64,000 nt of DNA from Pandoraea sputorum (lineage in GTDB: Bacteria > Pseudomonadota > Gammaproteobacteria > Burkholderiales > Burkholderiaceae). The position numbers and the translations under genes are program-made. Positions 1-9,066 of this stretch are shown here, in pieces. The notes under the pieces were generated by a model. The model was given only the letters and a program-made list of their open reading frames with translations. It was not told the DNA's origin and did not search any database. Within the stretch, counting starts at the first letter, position 1. Each line of letters begins with the position of its first letter. Where the stretch lies: contig NZ_CP010431.2 in NCBI RefSeq assembly GCF_000814845.2, positions 1,488,001-1,552,000 on the forward strand. The letters run 5' to 3'.

Positions 1-1742
1 TTGAACGGATCGCTGTCGTGCGCCATCAGGAACGCGAGTTCGTCAATGGTGTACTCGTGTTCGACGATCACAGGTGCCGAGAAGCCGCGCAGCAGCGAAG
101 GCATCGGCGCGTGAGCGACATCGACGAACGTGAAGCTCTGACGCTCCTGCGTGAAGTCGAGCACGCGCGTGGTGGATGCCGGTGCATCGGCCGCTTCACC
201 GTCGAGGCGCAGCACCATGTCGCGGCCGTCGCGATCGAGCAGACCCACGGCGAACGGAATGTGGAAGGGTTGCTTGACGAGCGTTTCGTTCTGCAACTCG
301 ACGCCGACCTTCGGGCAACGTTGCGTGAGCGTGAGCGTGTACGTACGGGCCGCTTCGTCGTAGACGGCGTCGACCGTCACACGCGGCGTGCCCGCCTGGC
401 TGTACCAGCGGCCGAACTGCGTGAGGTCGCGCTGGTTGGCGTCGGCCATTGCGGCGCGGAAGTCGTCGCACGTGACGGCCTGACCGTCGTGACGCTCGAA
501 GTACAAGTCCATGCCGCGACGGAAGCCGTCACGGCCGAGCAACGTCTGATACATGCGCACGACTTCGGCGCCTTTCTCGTAGACGGTGACCGTGTAGAAG
601 TTGTTGATTTCGACGTAGCTCTCGGGGCGCACCGGGTGCGCCATCGGACCGGCGTCTTCCGGGAACTGCGCCTGACGCAGCACGCGCACATCGTCGATGC
701 GCTTGACCGCGCGGCCCGACTCGGAACCCATCATGTCGGCGGAGAATTCCTGGTCGCGGAACACCGTCAGGCCTTCCTTGAGACTCAGCTGGAACCAGTC
801 GCGGCAGGTCACGCGGTTGCCGGTCCAGTTGTGGAAGTACTCGTGGCCTACGACCGCTTCGATGTTGCCGAAGTCGTCGTCCGTCGCCGTCGCGGCATCG
901 GCCAGCACGTACTTCGTATTGAAGATGTTCAGTCCCTTGTTCTCCATTGCGCCCATGTTGAAGTCGCTCACGGCGACGATCATGAAGCGATCGAGATCGA
1001 GCACACGGCCGAAGCGCTCCTCGTCCCAGCGGATCGAGTTGACGAGCGAATGCATGGCGTGTTCGGTCTTGTCCAGATCCTGCGGCTGCACCCAGACCTG
1101 AAGGAGCTTCTCGCGGCCGTCGCCAGCGACGATGCGTTCCTCACGGCAAACCAAACGTCCTGCGACCAGCGCGAACAGATAGCTCGGCTTCTTGAACGGG
1201 TCGTCCCAGACGGCGAAATGGCGGCCGTCCGGCAGATCGCCCTTGTCGATCAGATTGCCGTTGGCGAGCAGCACCGGATACACCTCGCGGTCTGCGCGCA
1301 GCGTCACGGTGTACGTCGCCATCACATCCGGACGGTCGAGGAAGTAGGTGATCTTGCGGAAGCCCTCGGCTTCGCACTGCGTGAAGAAGTTGCCGCCAGA
1401 GACGTACAGCCCCATGAGCGAGGTGTTCTCTTGCGGACGGCAGCGGGTGACCAGCGCGAGTTCGAACGTTTCGGGCGGTGCAACGACGGTGAGTGTTTCT
1501 TCGCCGGTGTGGTAACCGGACCAAGGCTTGCCGTCGATTTCGAGGCTGACCAGTTGCAGCCCCTGGCCCACCAGTTCGAGGTCGCCGCCGGGGCCGGCCG
1601 GATTGCGGTGTACGCGCAATCGGCTGGTCACGGTGGTCACGTCGGGGGCGAGGTCGAAGTCAAGTTGGACGGTGTCGATCAGATACGCCGGGGGCGTATA
1701 GTCGGAACGTTGGATGACACCTGCGAGGTCGGTTCTGAGCAT
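1..1742 (-). CDS. pepN: Aminopeptidase N, M1 family (3' end outside window)
   Basis: Zinc metallopeptidase that removes N-terminal residues from peptides in the cytoplasm. Reading the minus strand from an ATG at 1742 gives about 580 residues, the N-terminal two thirds of a family that is usually near 880-900. The exopeptidase motif GAMEN lies at residues 264-268. The zinc site HEYFH is at 300-304, with the third ligand Glu323 in the following KEGL. The protein starts MLRTDLAGVIQRSDY, typical of proteobacterial PepN. It is divergent from the lipoprotein gene that follows, with 234 bases between them. The gene is cut by the window edge, so the C-terminal helical domain is not visible. Family assignment is firm. 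Confidence 0.96.
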   Translation of the reverse strand, partial: MLRTDLAGVIQRSDYTPPAYLIDTVQLDFDLAPDVTTVTSRLRVHRNPAGPGGDLELVGQGLQLVSLEIDGKPWSGYHTGEETLTVVAPPETFELALVTRCRPQENTSLMGLYVSGGNFFTQCEAEGFRKITYFLDRPDVMATYTVTLRADREVYPVLLANGNLIDKGDLPDGRHFAVWDDPFKKPSYLFALVAGRLVCREERIVAGDGREKLLQVWVQPQDLDKTEHAMHSLVNSIRWDEERFGRVLDLDRFMIVAVSDFNMGAMENKGLNIFNTKYVLADAATATDDDFGNIEAVVGHEYFHNWTGNRVTCRDWFQLSLKEGLTVFRDQEFSADMMGSESGRAVKRIDDVRVLRQAQFPEDAGPMAHPVRPESYVEINNFYTVTVYEKGAEVVRMYQTLLGRDGFRRGMDLYFERHDGQAVTCDDFRAAMADANQRDLTQFGRWYSQAGTPRVTVDAVYDEAARTYTLTLTQRCPKVGVELQNETLVKQPFHIPFAVGLLDRDGRDMVLRLDGEAADAPASTTRVLDFTQERQSFTFVDVAHAPMPSLLRGFSAPVIVEHEYTIDELAFLMAHDSDPF

Positions 1743-1976
1743 GGACGGTAATGTGCGGACGGCCAAGGATTCACAAATTGTAACGGAGTGGCGCGCGCTT
1801 AGTGTCCGAGCCGCTAATTTGCTGAATTTTCGTTCAACGCAACCGTCAAACGAATCGGATGTGCGCGAGATGCCGTCCTATGCTTAAATCGTCGCAACAT
1901 AATGACCAATGAGGCTGATGAGGCGCAGCGGCGCCGAGGCGTCTACAGCGGGTATCGGAATCGGGAGTACAGAATC

Positions 1977-2585
1977 ATGTGGAAACGATGGGGAATGGCG
2001 ACGTTGGCCGTCGCCAGCGTGTTGCTGGCCGGATGTGCCAGCACGGTGACCAGTCAGGTCACGGCGTTCGGCACTTCGCCGGGCTTCGAGGGGCCGCGCA
2101 CGTATGCGCTCACGCGCACCCCCGAGCAGCAGAACAATCAGGAGCATGCGACGTACGAGCAGTGGTTGCGTACGCGTCTCGCGGGGGACGGTTTTAGCGA
2201 GCAAAGTCCGTCGAGCGCTCACTATCTGATCGGCATGTCCTACGGCATTACCCAGCAGGTGATGCGCGTGACGGAACCGGCCTACGACCCGATGTTCGCT
2301 CCCGGTCCGTGGGGACCTTGGGGGCGTCCGTGGGGCTGGTATGGGTATCCGTACGGCGCGCCGCCAGCGTACGTCCAGCGCGATTACCCGTACGGCCTGG
2401 CTGGCTTGCAATTGCGTTTTACGGACCGTCCGACGGGCAAGGAGGTGTATCGCGTGCAGGCTCAGACGAGCGATGCCGGAACGTCGATGGCCTCCGCCAT
2501 GCCGTTCCTGATCGATGCGGCGCTCAAGCAGCTACCGTTCCCGAGCGGACAAACCGTCAACGTCCAGCAGAAAGTCGGGCAGTAA
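1977..2585 (+). CDS. DUF4136-type lipoprotein
   Basis: Predicted outer-membrane or periplasmic lipoprotein of about 202 residues. The ATG at 1977 is chosen over the upstream in-frame start at 1902 because it leads directly into a signal peptide (MWKRWGMATLAVASV) with lipobox LAGC, so Cys is residue 20 or so. The body matches the DUF4136 pattern, with a Tyr/Pro/Gly/Trp-rich middle (PGPWGPWGRPWGWYGYPYG) and a C-terminal LPFPSGQ motif. Function is unknown for the family. It stands alone, followed by a strong bidirectional terminator. The family call comes from recognition of the fold pattern, not from a search. Confidence 0.85.
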   Translation: MWKRWGMATLAVASVLLAGCASTVTSQVTAFGTSPGFEGPRTYALTRTPEQQNNQEHATYEQWLRTRLAGDGFSEQSPSSAHYLIGMSYGITQQVMRVTEPAYDPMFAPGPWGPWGRPWGWYGYPYGAPPAYVQRDYPYGLAGLQLRFTDRPTGKEVYRVQAQTSDAGTSMASAMPFLIDAALKQLPFPSGQTVNVQQKVGQ

Positions 2586-2610
2586 CCTTCCGACGGATGT
2601 GACGGATACG

Positions 2611-2643
2611 AAAAAGACCGGCCGATCCCAGGCCGGTCTTTTT
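2611..2643. terminator. Bidirectional intrinsic terminator
   Basis: GACCGGCC and GGCCGGTC form a perfect stem around GATCCCA, with an A run on the left and a T run on the right. It can end transcription of the DUF4136 gene (plus) and of the GDT1 gene (minus). Confidence 0.9.
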
Positions 2644-2680
2644 CGTTTACTGCGGTGATTGCGTCGCGATGGCGGGGTGA

Positions 2681-3238
2681 TTACTGCATCAGCGTGATGA
2701 CGCCGAGCACGAGGAAAATCACGGCCGCCACGGCATGCACGGCGCGGGTCGGCAGGCGTCCCGCGAACTTGTGGCCGACGAGCACGGCAGGCACGTTCGC
2801 GAGCATCATGCCGAGCGTCGTGCCCGCTACGACACCGAAGAAGTCCTGATAGCGCGCGGCGAGCATGACCGTTGCGATCTGCGTCTTGTCGCCCATTTCG
2901 GCAATGAAGAACGTGATGACGGTCGAGACGAACACGCCGAACTTGCGACGTGTGTTGGCCTCTTCGTCGTCGAGCTTGTCGGGCACGAGAATCCAGATCG
3001 CCATGCCGATGAAGGACGCCACGACGGCCCATTTCATGATGGCGGGACTGACGGCCGTCGACAGCCATTCGCCGACCGCCCCGGCAAAGCCGTGGTTGAC
3101 GAGCGTGGCGACGAAGATGCCGAGAATGATAGGGACTGGCTTCTTGAAGCGCGCAGCGAGCACCAGGGACAACAATTGGGTTTTATCGCCGATTTCGGCA
3201 AGCGCGACCACACCGGTCGATACGAGGAATGGGGACAC
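2681..3238 (-). CDS. TMEM165/GDT1 (UPF0016) family membrane protein, likely Mn2+ exporter
   Basis: Integral membrane cation exporter of 185 residues. It carries the two inverted family signatures E-x-G-D-K-T: ALAEIGDKTQ near the N-terminus and FIAEMGDKTQ in the second half, each within hydrophobic repeats. The start is a GTG at 3238 (VSPFLVSTGVV, matching the usual MSPF start of the family) with Shine-Dalgarno GGAG at 3248-3251. A longer in-frame start at 3316 would run into the riboswitch and is rejected. Bacterial homologues export Mn2+ and are commonly controlled by yybP-ykoY riboswitches. Such an element lies immediately upstream here, which supports a manganese rather than calcium role. 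Confidence 0.92.
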   Translation of the reverse strand: MSPFLVSTGVVALAEIGDKTQLLSLVLAARFKKPVPIILGIFVATLVNHGFAGAVGEWLSTAVSPAIMKWAVVASFIGMAIWILVPDKLDDEEANTRRKFGVFVSTVITFFIAEMGDKTQIATVMLAARYQDFFGVVAGTTLGMMLANVPAVLVGHKFAGRLPTRAVHAVAAVIFLVLGVITLMQ

Positions 3239-3424
3239 CTTATTTTTCTCCGCCGGGCCGTGAAAACGCGAGCCAATGACAATGCATCCCGGCCCGGGTG
3301 GCGGAAGCATCGTCATCGGTCTCGCCAGGCCCGAGGGCTGCGCACGCCATAGCCGGAACCGGCCAAGTTTGTTGACGTACGCCCCTGCCGAAGACTGATG
3401 TCTATGACAGGGCGGCTACTCCCC
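3239..3424 (-). promoter_or_regulatory. yybP-ykoY (Mn2+) riboswitch leader
   Basis: Read on the minus strand, the leader starts with GGGGAGUAGCC (3424 downward), the hallmark of yybP-ykoY aptamers. It continues with ACGUCAACA and later GGCGAGACC (3326-3318), the conserved loop sequence. Downstream, CCGGGCC (3297-3291) can pair perfectly with GGCCCGG (3259-3253), which directly abuts the GGAG ribosome binding site at 3251-3248. This suggests translational control. Mn2+ sensing is known for the class; the ligand and the on/off sense here are inferred. The aptamer proper is about 3310-3424. Confidence 0.85.
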
Positions 3425-3513
3425 AATGAATCGAGGCGAATTATAGCATCGGCGCAAGGCTATCGCGCAAGCGACGTTTCAATGACGTCGCGTCCGACGG
3501 CTGCTCAACGCAC

Positions 3514-3599
3514 AAAAGGTGGCCGTCGGCTGCGTGGAGCAAAAAAGGGTGGCCAACGGCTGCGTGAAATAAAAAAGGGCAGCCATCGGCTGCCCAAGG
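3514..3599 (-). repeat. Three tandem copies of a terminator-like unit
   Basis: Three about 30-base units start at 3514, 3541 and 3571. Each is an A run followed by GG(G)-(T/C)GGCC-n3-GGCTGC. Only the third forms a perfect hairpin; the other two look like decayed copies. The array lies downstream of guaD. Confidence 0.7.
3571..3595 (-). terminator. Intrinsic terminator of guaD
   Basis: On the minus strand GGGCAGCC-GAT-GGCTGCCC is followed by TTTTTT. It lies about 170 bases past the guaD stop codon. Confidence 0.85.
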
Positions 3600-3765
3600 A
3601 GATCCCCGACCGTTTGCCCCTTGCGCACGGTCGGCGACCGCGAGGGCGCGTGCGCCGCCAGAGTGACGACGCTTACGCCTTCGCGTATGACATCAGGCCT
3701 GCGGTATGCGCCAACAGACCGGATCGGTGCAACGACTGCGATCGGTGCGTCGGGCCGTAAGGCGC

Positions 3766-5103
3766 CTAGGCAGCCTGGCGGCGATGGACCGGCTTGCCAG
3801 CGGCATACGTCGTGGCAATCGCGCGATCGTCACCGAGCATGGCGAACGCGAACAGCAATTCCTCCAGCGACTCCGCCAGCGCCGTACGACGCGCGAGCAA
3901 CGATGTCGCCTTCGGATCGAGCACCACGAAGTCGGCTTCGGCGCCCACGGCGAGCGTACCGATGGTGCCGTGCAGATCCAGCGCGTGCGCCGCGCCTTCG
4001 GTCGCGAGGTAGAACATGCGTTCGGCCGAGAGGTGGTACCCCGACAGACGCGCGACCTTGTGCGCTTCGTTCATCGTCTGCAGCATCGAGAACGTAGAGC
4101 CGCCGCCGACGTCGGTCGCGAGCGTGACCGGCATGCGCGTCGCCTCGGCAGCAGCAAAGTCGAACAGGCCGCTTCCGAGGAACTGGTTGGACGTCGGACA
4201 ATGCGCTGCCACCGTTCCCGTCTCGAACATACGGCGACGATCATGCTCGTCGAGCCAGATGCAGTGACCGTACACGGCGCGCTTACGCAGCAGCTTGTAG
4301 TGATCGTAGACGTCGAGATAGCTGCGATGTCCCGGGAACAGCGAGCGCACCCATTCGACTTCGTCGGTGTTCTCGGCGACGTGACTCTGGATGAACACGT
4401 CCTGATACTGTTCGGCGAGTTCGCCGCACACGCCGAGCTGCGCCTCGGTCGAGGTCGGCGCAAAGCGCGGCGTGAGCGCGTACAACTGACGCCCCTTGTT
4501 GTGCCAGCGCTGAATCAGCGCTTCACTGTCGCGTGCGCCAGTCTCGGCCGTGTCGCGCAGGAACTCGGGGCAGTTGCGATCCATCATCACCTTGCCCGCG
4601 ATCATGCGCAGGTTGCGCGAATCGCTTTCCTTGAAGAACGCGTCGGCCGAGCCGGGGTGCACCGTGCAGTACACCAATGCGCTCGTGGTGCCACCGCGCA
4701 GCAGTTCGTCGAGGAAGAACTGTGCGACGTCTGCCGCGTATTCCGGATTCTCGAAACGGCGCTCTGTCGGGAACGTGTACTTCTCGAGCCAGGGCAGCAG
4801 CCCCGGCGCTGGCGACGCGATCATATCCGTCTGCGGATAGTGGATGTGCGTGTCGATGAAGCCCGGTGTGACGACCTTGTTGCGCAGATCCTCGATGGGC
4901 GTACCGGCGGGCAGCGTCGGCGCGACCTTGGCGTAGTCGCCGACGGCCGTGATGCGGCCGTTCTCGAACGCGACGATCCCGTCCGTATGGTGGACGGTGC
5001 CCGGCGTGCCATCGAGATAGGCGCGCGCCGGATCGTGCGTGAAGTAGACCAGTTGCGCGCGTACGGCGCGCAGAGCCTGCGTCGTCGTGTTTGTGGTGGA
5101 CAT
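3766..5103 (-). CDS. guaD: Guanine deaminase
   Basis: Amidohydrolase that converts guanine to xanthine plus ammonia, feeding xanthine dehydrogenase. The product has 445 residues from the ATG at 5103 (MSTTNTTT); an upstream in-frame extension to 5226 overlaps the permease gene and has no family match. Zinc-site and substrate motifs are in the expected order: DTHIHYPQ, SHVAENTDE, YGHCIWLDEHD, CPTSNQFLGSG and ATDVGGGSTFS. It lies 19 bases after the stop of the purine permease gene and is probably cotranscribed with it, so guanine uptake and deamination are coupled. A terminator follows at 3571-3595. Confidence 0.96.
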   Translation of the reverse strand: MSTTNTTTQALRAVRAQLVYFTHDPARAYLDGTPGTVHHTDGIVAFENGRITAVGDYAKVAPTLPAGTPIEDLRNKVVTPGFIDTHIHYPQTDMIASPAPGLLPWLEKYTFPTERRFENPEYAADVAQFFLDELLRGGTTSALVYCTVHPGSADAFFKESDSRNLRMIAGKVMMDRNCPEFLRDTAETGARDSEALIQRWHNKGRQLYALTPRFAPTSTEAQLGVCGELAEQYQDVFIQSHVAENTDEVEWVRSLFPGHRSYLDVYDHYKLLRKRAVYGHCIWLDEHDRRRMFETGTVAAHCPTSNQFLGSGLFDFAAAEATRMPVTLATDVGGGSTFSMLQTMNEAHKVARLSGYHLSAERMFYLATEGAAHALDLHGTIGTLAVGAEADFVVLDPKATSLLARRTALAESLEELLFAFAMLGDDRAIATTYAAGKPVHRRQAA

Positions 5104-5122
5104 TAGCGGGGTCCTTGAGTCG

Positions 5123-6577
5123 TTACATTTGCGTGAGCAGCAGCACCGCGAGCGCGGCGACGATCCACATCGCAGGCTTGATTTCCTTGATGCGTCCCGT
5201 GAACAGCTTGAGGACGACGAAGGCAAGGAAACTGTAGGCGATGCCGTCGGTAATCGAATACGAAATCGGAATCATCACGAGCGCGATGAAACTCGGAATC
5301 GCTTCGTCCATGCGATGCCATTCGATGCGCGCCACAGATTCCATCATAAACACACCGACGAGAATCAGCGCCGGGGCCGTGGCGATGGCAGGCACGAGCG
5401 AGAGCATCGGCGACAGGAACAGGAACGGCAGGAACAGCAGCGCGCAGACGACAGCAGTCAGGCCCGTGCGGCCGCCCTGTGCGATGCCCGCCGCCGACTC
5501 GATGTAAGCGTTTGCCGGGCTCGTGCCGAGCGGGCCGGAGATCAGCACCGAGAACGAGTCGACGATCATGGCCTGACGCATGTTGCGCGGATTGCCGTCG
5601 CGATCCTTCATGTTGCCAGCTTCGGCAATGCTCATGAAGGTCGAGAGGGTATCAAAGAACGCCGTGAAGAGCATCACGAAGATGAACGGCATGTACGCCA
5701 CCTTCAGCGCGCCCAGCAAGTCGAGCTGGCCGATGCCAGAGAAGTCCGGCGCGGCGAAGAAGCCCTGGAAGTTCACCAGCGTGGCTGTCGCGATTTCCTT
5801 GGGAAAATAGCCGCTACCGTCGCCCCAGAGGCGGCCGATGGGCACGGCCATGAGGGTGGTGACGACGATGCCGATCATCAGCGCGCCGTTCACGCGGCGT
5901 GCGACGAGCACGGTCGTGAGCGCCAGACCGATGAGGAACGTGACGGTCGGCGGCGACAGGTGCGCCAGACGCACGACCGTGACCGGGTCGCTGACCACGA
6001 GCTTCGCGTTGACCAGCCCGATCACCGTGATAAACAGGCCGATGCCGCACGAGATCGCGTAGCGCAGGTTCGCGGGAATCGCTTCGACGACGAAGCGTCG
6101 CACGTTGAGCGCGGCGAGCAGCGCGAACAGAATGCCCGACCAGAACACGCAGCCCAGTGCCGTCTGCCAGGGCATGCCCACGCCGTGCACCATCGTGAAG
6201 GCGAACAGGGCGTTCAGACCCATGCCCGGCGCAACCAGCACCGGATTGCGCGCGTAAAGCCCCATCGCACAGCTGCCGAAGAAGCTGATGAGCACGGTAG
6301 CGGTGAGTGCTGCAGGGAAGGCCATACCCGTCTTCGACAGAATGGCCGGATTCACGACGATGATGTACATCGCCGCGAGGAAAGTCGTGATACCCGCTAT
6401 CACTTCGGTGCGGAAGGTGGAGCCGAGCGCCGTGATGCCGAAATAGCGGTCGAGTGTCGACGTCGGCTGCGCGCCCGCCACGCGCGTGGTGTCGTGTGCT
6501 GCGTCCGGTGCAGCCGGGGCTACATCCAGCGTTGCCGCTGCTGCATTACTCGCCGGGGGGCTGAGCGATGAGTCCAT
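5123..6577 (-). CDS. AzgA-type NCS2 purine permease (guanine/hypoxanthine)
   Basis: Proton-coupled uptake of purine bases, probably guanine and hypoxanthine (or adenine). The protein has 484 residues, with an Ala/Pro-rich N-terminal tail of about 40 residues and then DRYFGITALGSTFRTEVIAG, typical of the AzgA/GhxP branch. There are repeated hydrophobic segments, and the NPVLVAPGMGLNALF and TSPANAYIESAAGIAQGGRTG motifs that shape the substrate site. It starts with ATG at 6577. It is the first gene of a two-gene unit with guaD. The exact base specificity cannot be read from sequence. Confidence 0.92.
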   Translation of the reverse strand: MDSSLSPPASNAAAATLDVAPAAPDAAHDTTRVAGAQPTSTLDRYFGITALGSTFRTEVIAGITTFLAAMYIIVVNPAILSKTGMAFPAALTATVLISFFGSCAMGLYARNPVLVAPGMGLNALFAFTMVHGVGMPWQTALGCVFWSGILFALLAALNVRRFVVEAIPANLRYAISCGIGLFITVIGLVNAKLVVSDPVTVVRLAHLSPPTVTFLIGLALTTVLVARRVNGALMIGIVVTTLMAVPIGRLWGDGSGYFPKEIATATLVNFQGFFAAPDFSGIGQLDLLGALKVAYMPFIFVMLFTAFFDTLSTFMSIAEAGNMKDRDGNPRNMRQAMIVDSFSVLISGPLGTSPANAYIESAAGIAQGGRTGLTAVVCALLFLPFLFLSPMLSLVPAIATAPALILVGVFMMESVARIEWHRMDEAIPSFIALVMIPISYSITDGIAYSFLAFVVLKLFTGRIKEIKPAMWIVAALAVLLLTQM

Positions 6578-6773
6578 GGGGTGTTGTCTCCGATATTTTC
6601 TATGTGATGAGCGCCCGGCGTTGCGCGGTGTGGGGGCACCTCGCGACGTGTATCAGGGCACGCTCGAAAAATAGCATCGGGTCCCGGCGAAAATATTCCT
6701 TATGGGGAATGTTCGACATCATCGGGAGGTAATGTGACAACGCGCCCACACGTCGATTTACGTCGCGCAGGCA

Positions 6774-6813
6774 CAAAAAAACGCCCGAATGATTCGGGCG
6801 TTTGACGTCGGGC
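6774..6813 (-). terminator. Intrinsic terminator of the adenine deaminase gene
   Basis: On the minus strand AACGCCCGAAT-C-ATTCGGGCGTT is followed by a run of seven T. It lies just past the deaminase stop codon and separates it from the permease-guaD unit. Confidence 0.9.
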
Positions 6814-6828
6814 GAAGCTAACGAGCGA

Positions 6829-7902
<1,074 letters not shown>

Positions 7903-7986
7903 TTACCGTCGCAGGCGTTTGTCGTGCATTGGCGCGTCGGGCGGCCGCTCCGGTGCCGGGGGAGACGGGGCAAACGGCGCCGCGTC

Positions 7987-9066
7987 TCAGGCAGGAACAC
8001 CGCTGTCCTGTGCCCCGGCCGGTGCACTCTGACGCATCTGTTGTTCCCGCACGCGCAGCAGCTGTGCGGTCACGGCAATCGCAATCGTCGCGGGCGCTTT
8101 GCCGGAGATGCCTGCCACGCCGATGGGGCAGATCATCTGCTCGAAGCGCTCGGGCGGCACACCCCGGTCGCGCAGACGATGCTCGAACTGGCGGCGCTTG
8201 GTCATCGACCCGATCAGCCCGAAATAGGCGAAATCGTCCCGTTTGAAGATCTCCTCGCACAGACGCTGGTCGAGCGCATGGTTGTGCGTCATGACGAGGA
8301 AGAACGCGCCCGGCGGCGCTTCGGTGACGACGGCCTCGGGGGTGTCGGTGGATTCGACGACGGTGTTCGGCGGCACCGTCTCGGGGAACGTTTCGGTGCG
8401 TTCGTCGGCCCACGTGACACGGCACGGCAGCGTGGCGAGCACCTGCACGATGGCCTGTCCGACGTGTCCCGCACCGAATAGCACGATGTGAAAATCGCTC
8501 GGCGCGAGACGCTCGCTCAGCCATAGCCAGCCGTCGCTGCCTTGCCAGAAGGAGCAGGCAGCATCGTCGGCGTCGCGGGTGAGGGTGTGCGGGTGGGCGA
8601 GAGGCTCGTCGGCGTCGAGTTCGGTCAGCATGACCGGCCCGCCCTGATGCTGGCTGGCGGCGGCGTCTGCGCCGGGCGCCCCGAAAGCTACGCTGCGCAG
8701 GCTCGCTTCACCGGCCGCCAGACGCTTGTGCAACGCGCTCACCCAGGCCAGATCGCTCAGTGTGAGCACTTCGAAGGCAAGGGTGACGGCACCGCCGCAG
8801 CACTGGCCGAGGCTCGGGCCAAGGGCGAAGCGCTCGACGTGACGCGCGCCTTGCTGTCCGTACTGACGCAGCAACTGGCGGGCGACGTCCATCGCCCGCC
8901 ATTCGAGATGACCGCCGCCGATGGTCTCCCACACATGCTCGCGCGTGACGAGCAGATGGGTGCCCGCTTCGCGCGGCGCAGAACCCTCCACGCGCGCGAT
9001 CGTCACCAATACGGCGGCTTCACCGCGTACGAGCAGCTTGTGGGCGGCGTCGACCCAGCGATGCAT
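7987..9066 (-). CDS. xdhC: Xanthine dehydrogenase accessory protein XdhC
   Basis: Cytoplasmic chaperone that binds, sulfurates and inserts the molybdenum cofactor into XdhB. It has 359 residues. The N-terminal XdhC domain shows VTIARVEGSAPREAGTHLLV and TIGGGHLEWRA; the C-terminal Rossmann-type domain shows FHIVLFGAGHVGQA and GLIGSMTKRRQFEHRL. Its ATG (9066-9064) overlaps the xdhB stop codon by one base (TGATG), so it is translationally coupled to xdhB. This is the standard xdhABC order. Confidence 0.95.
   Translation of the reverse strand: MHRWVDAAHKLLVRGEAAVLVTIARVEGSAPREAGTHLLVTREHVWETIGGGHLEWRAMDVARQLLRQYGQQGARHVERFALGPSLGQCCGGAVTLAFEVLTLSDLAWVSALHKRLAAGEASLRSVAFGAPGADAAASQHQGGPVMLTELDADEPLAHPHTLTRDADDAACSFWQGSDGWLWLSERLAPSDFHIVLFGAGHVGQAIVQVLATLPCRVTWADERTETFPETVPPNTVVESTDTPEAVVTEAPPGAFFLVMTHNHALDQRLCEEIFKRDDFAYFGLIGSMTKRRQFEHRLRDRGVPPERFEQMICPIGVAGISGKAPATIAIAVTAQLLRVREQQMRQSAPAGAQDSGVPA

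Noticed and set aside
18..1751. 577-residue plus-strand open frame
   Set aside because: It is antisense to pepN, whose minus-strand frame has GAMEN and HEYFH motifs. High-GC DNA gives long antisense frames throughout this window.
5087..6571. 494-residue plus-strand frame rich in His, Arg, Asp and Glu
   Set aside because: Antisense shadow of the AzgA-type permease; composition is the complement of hydrophobic codons.
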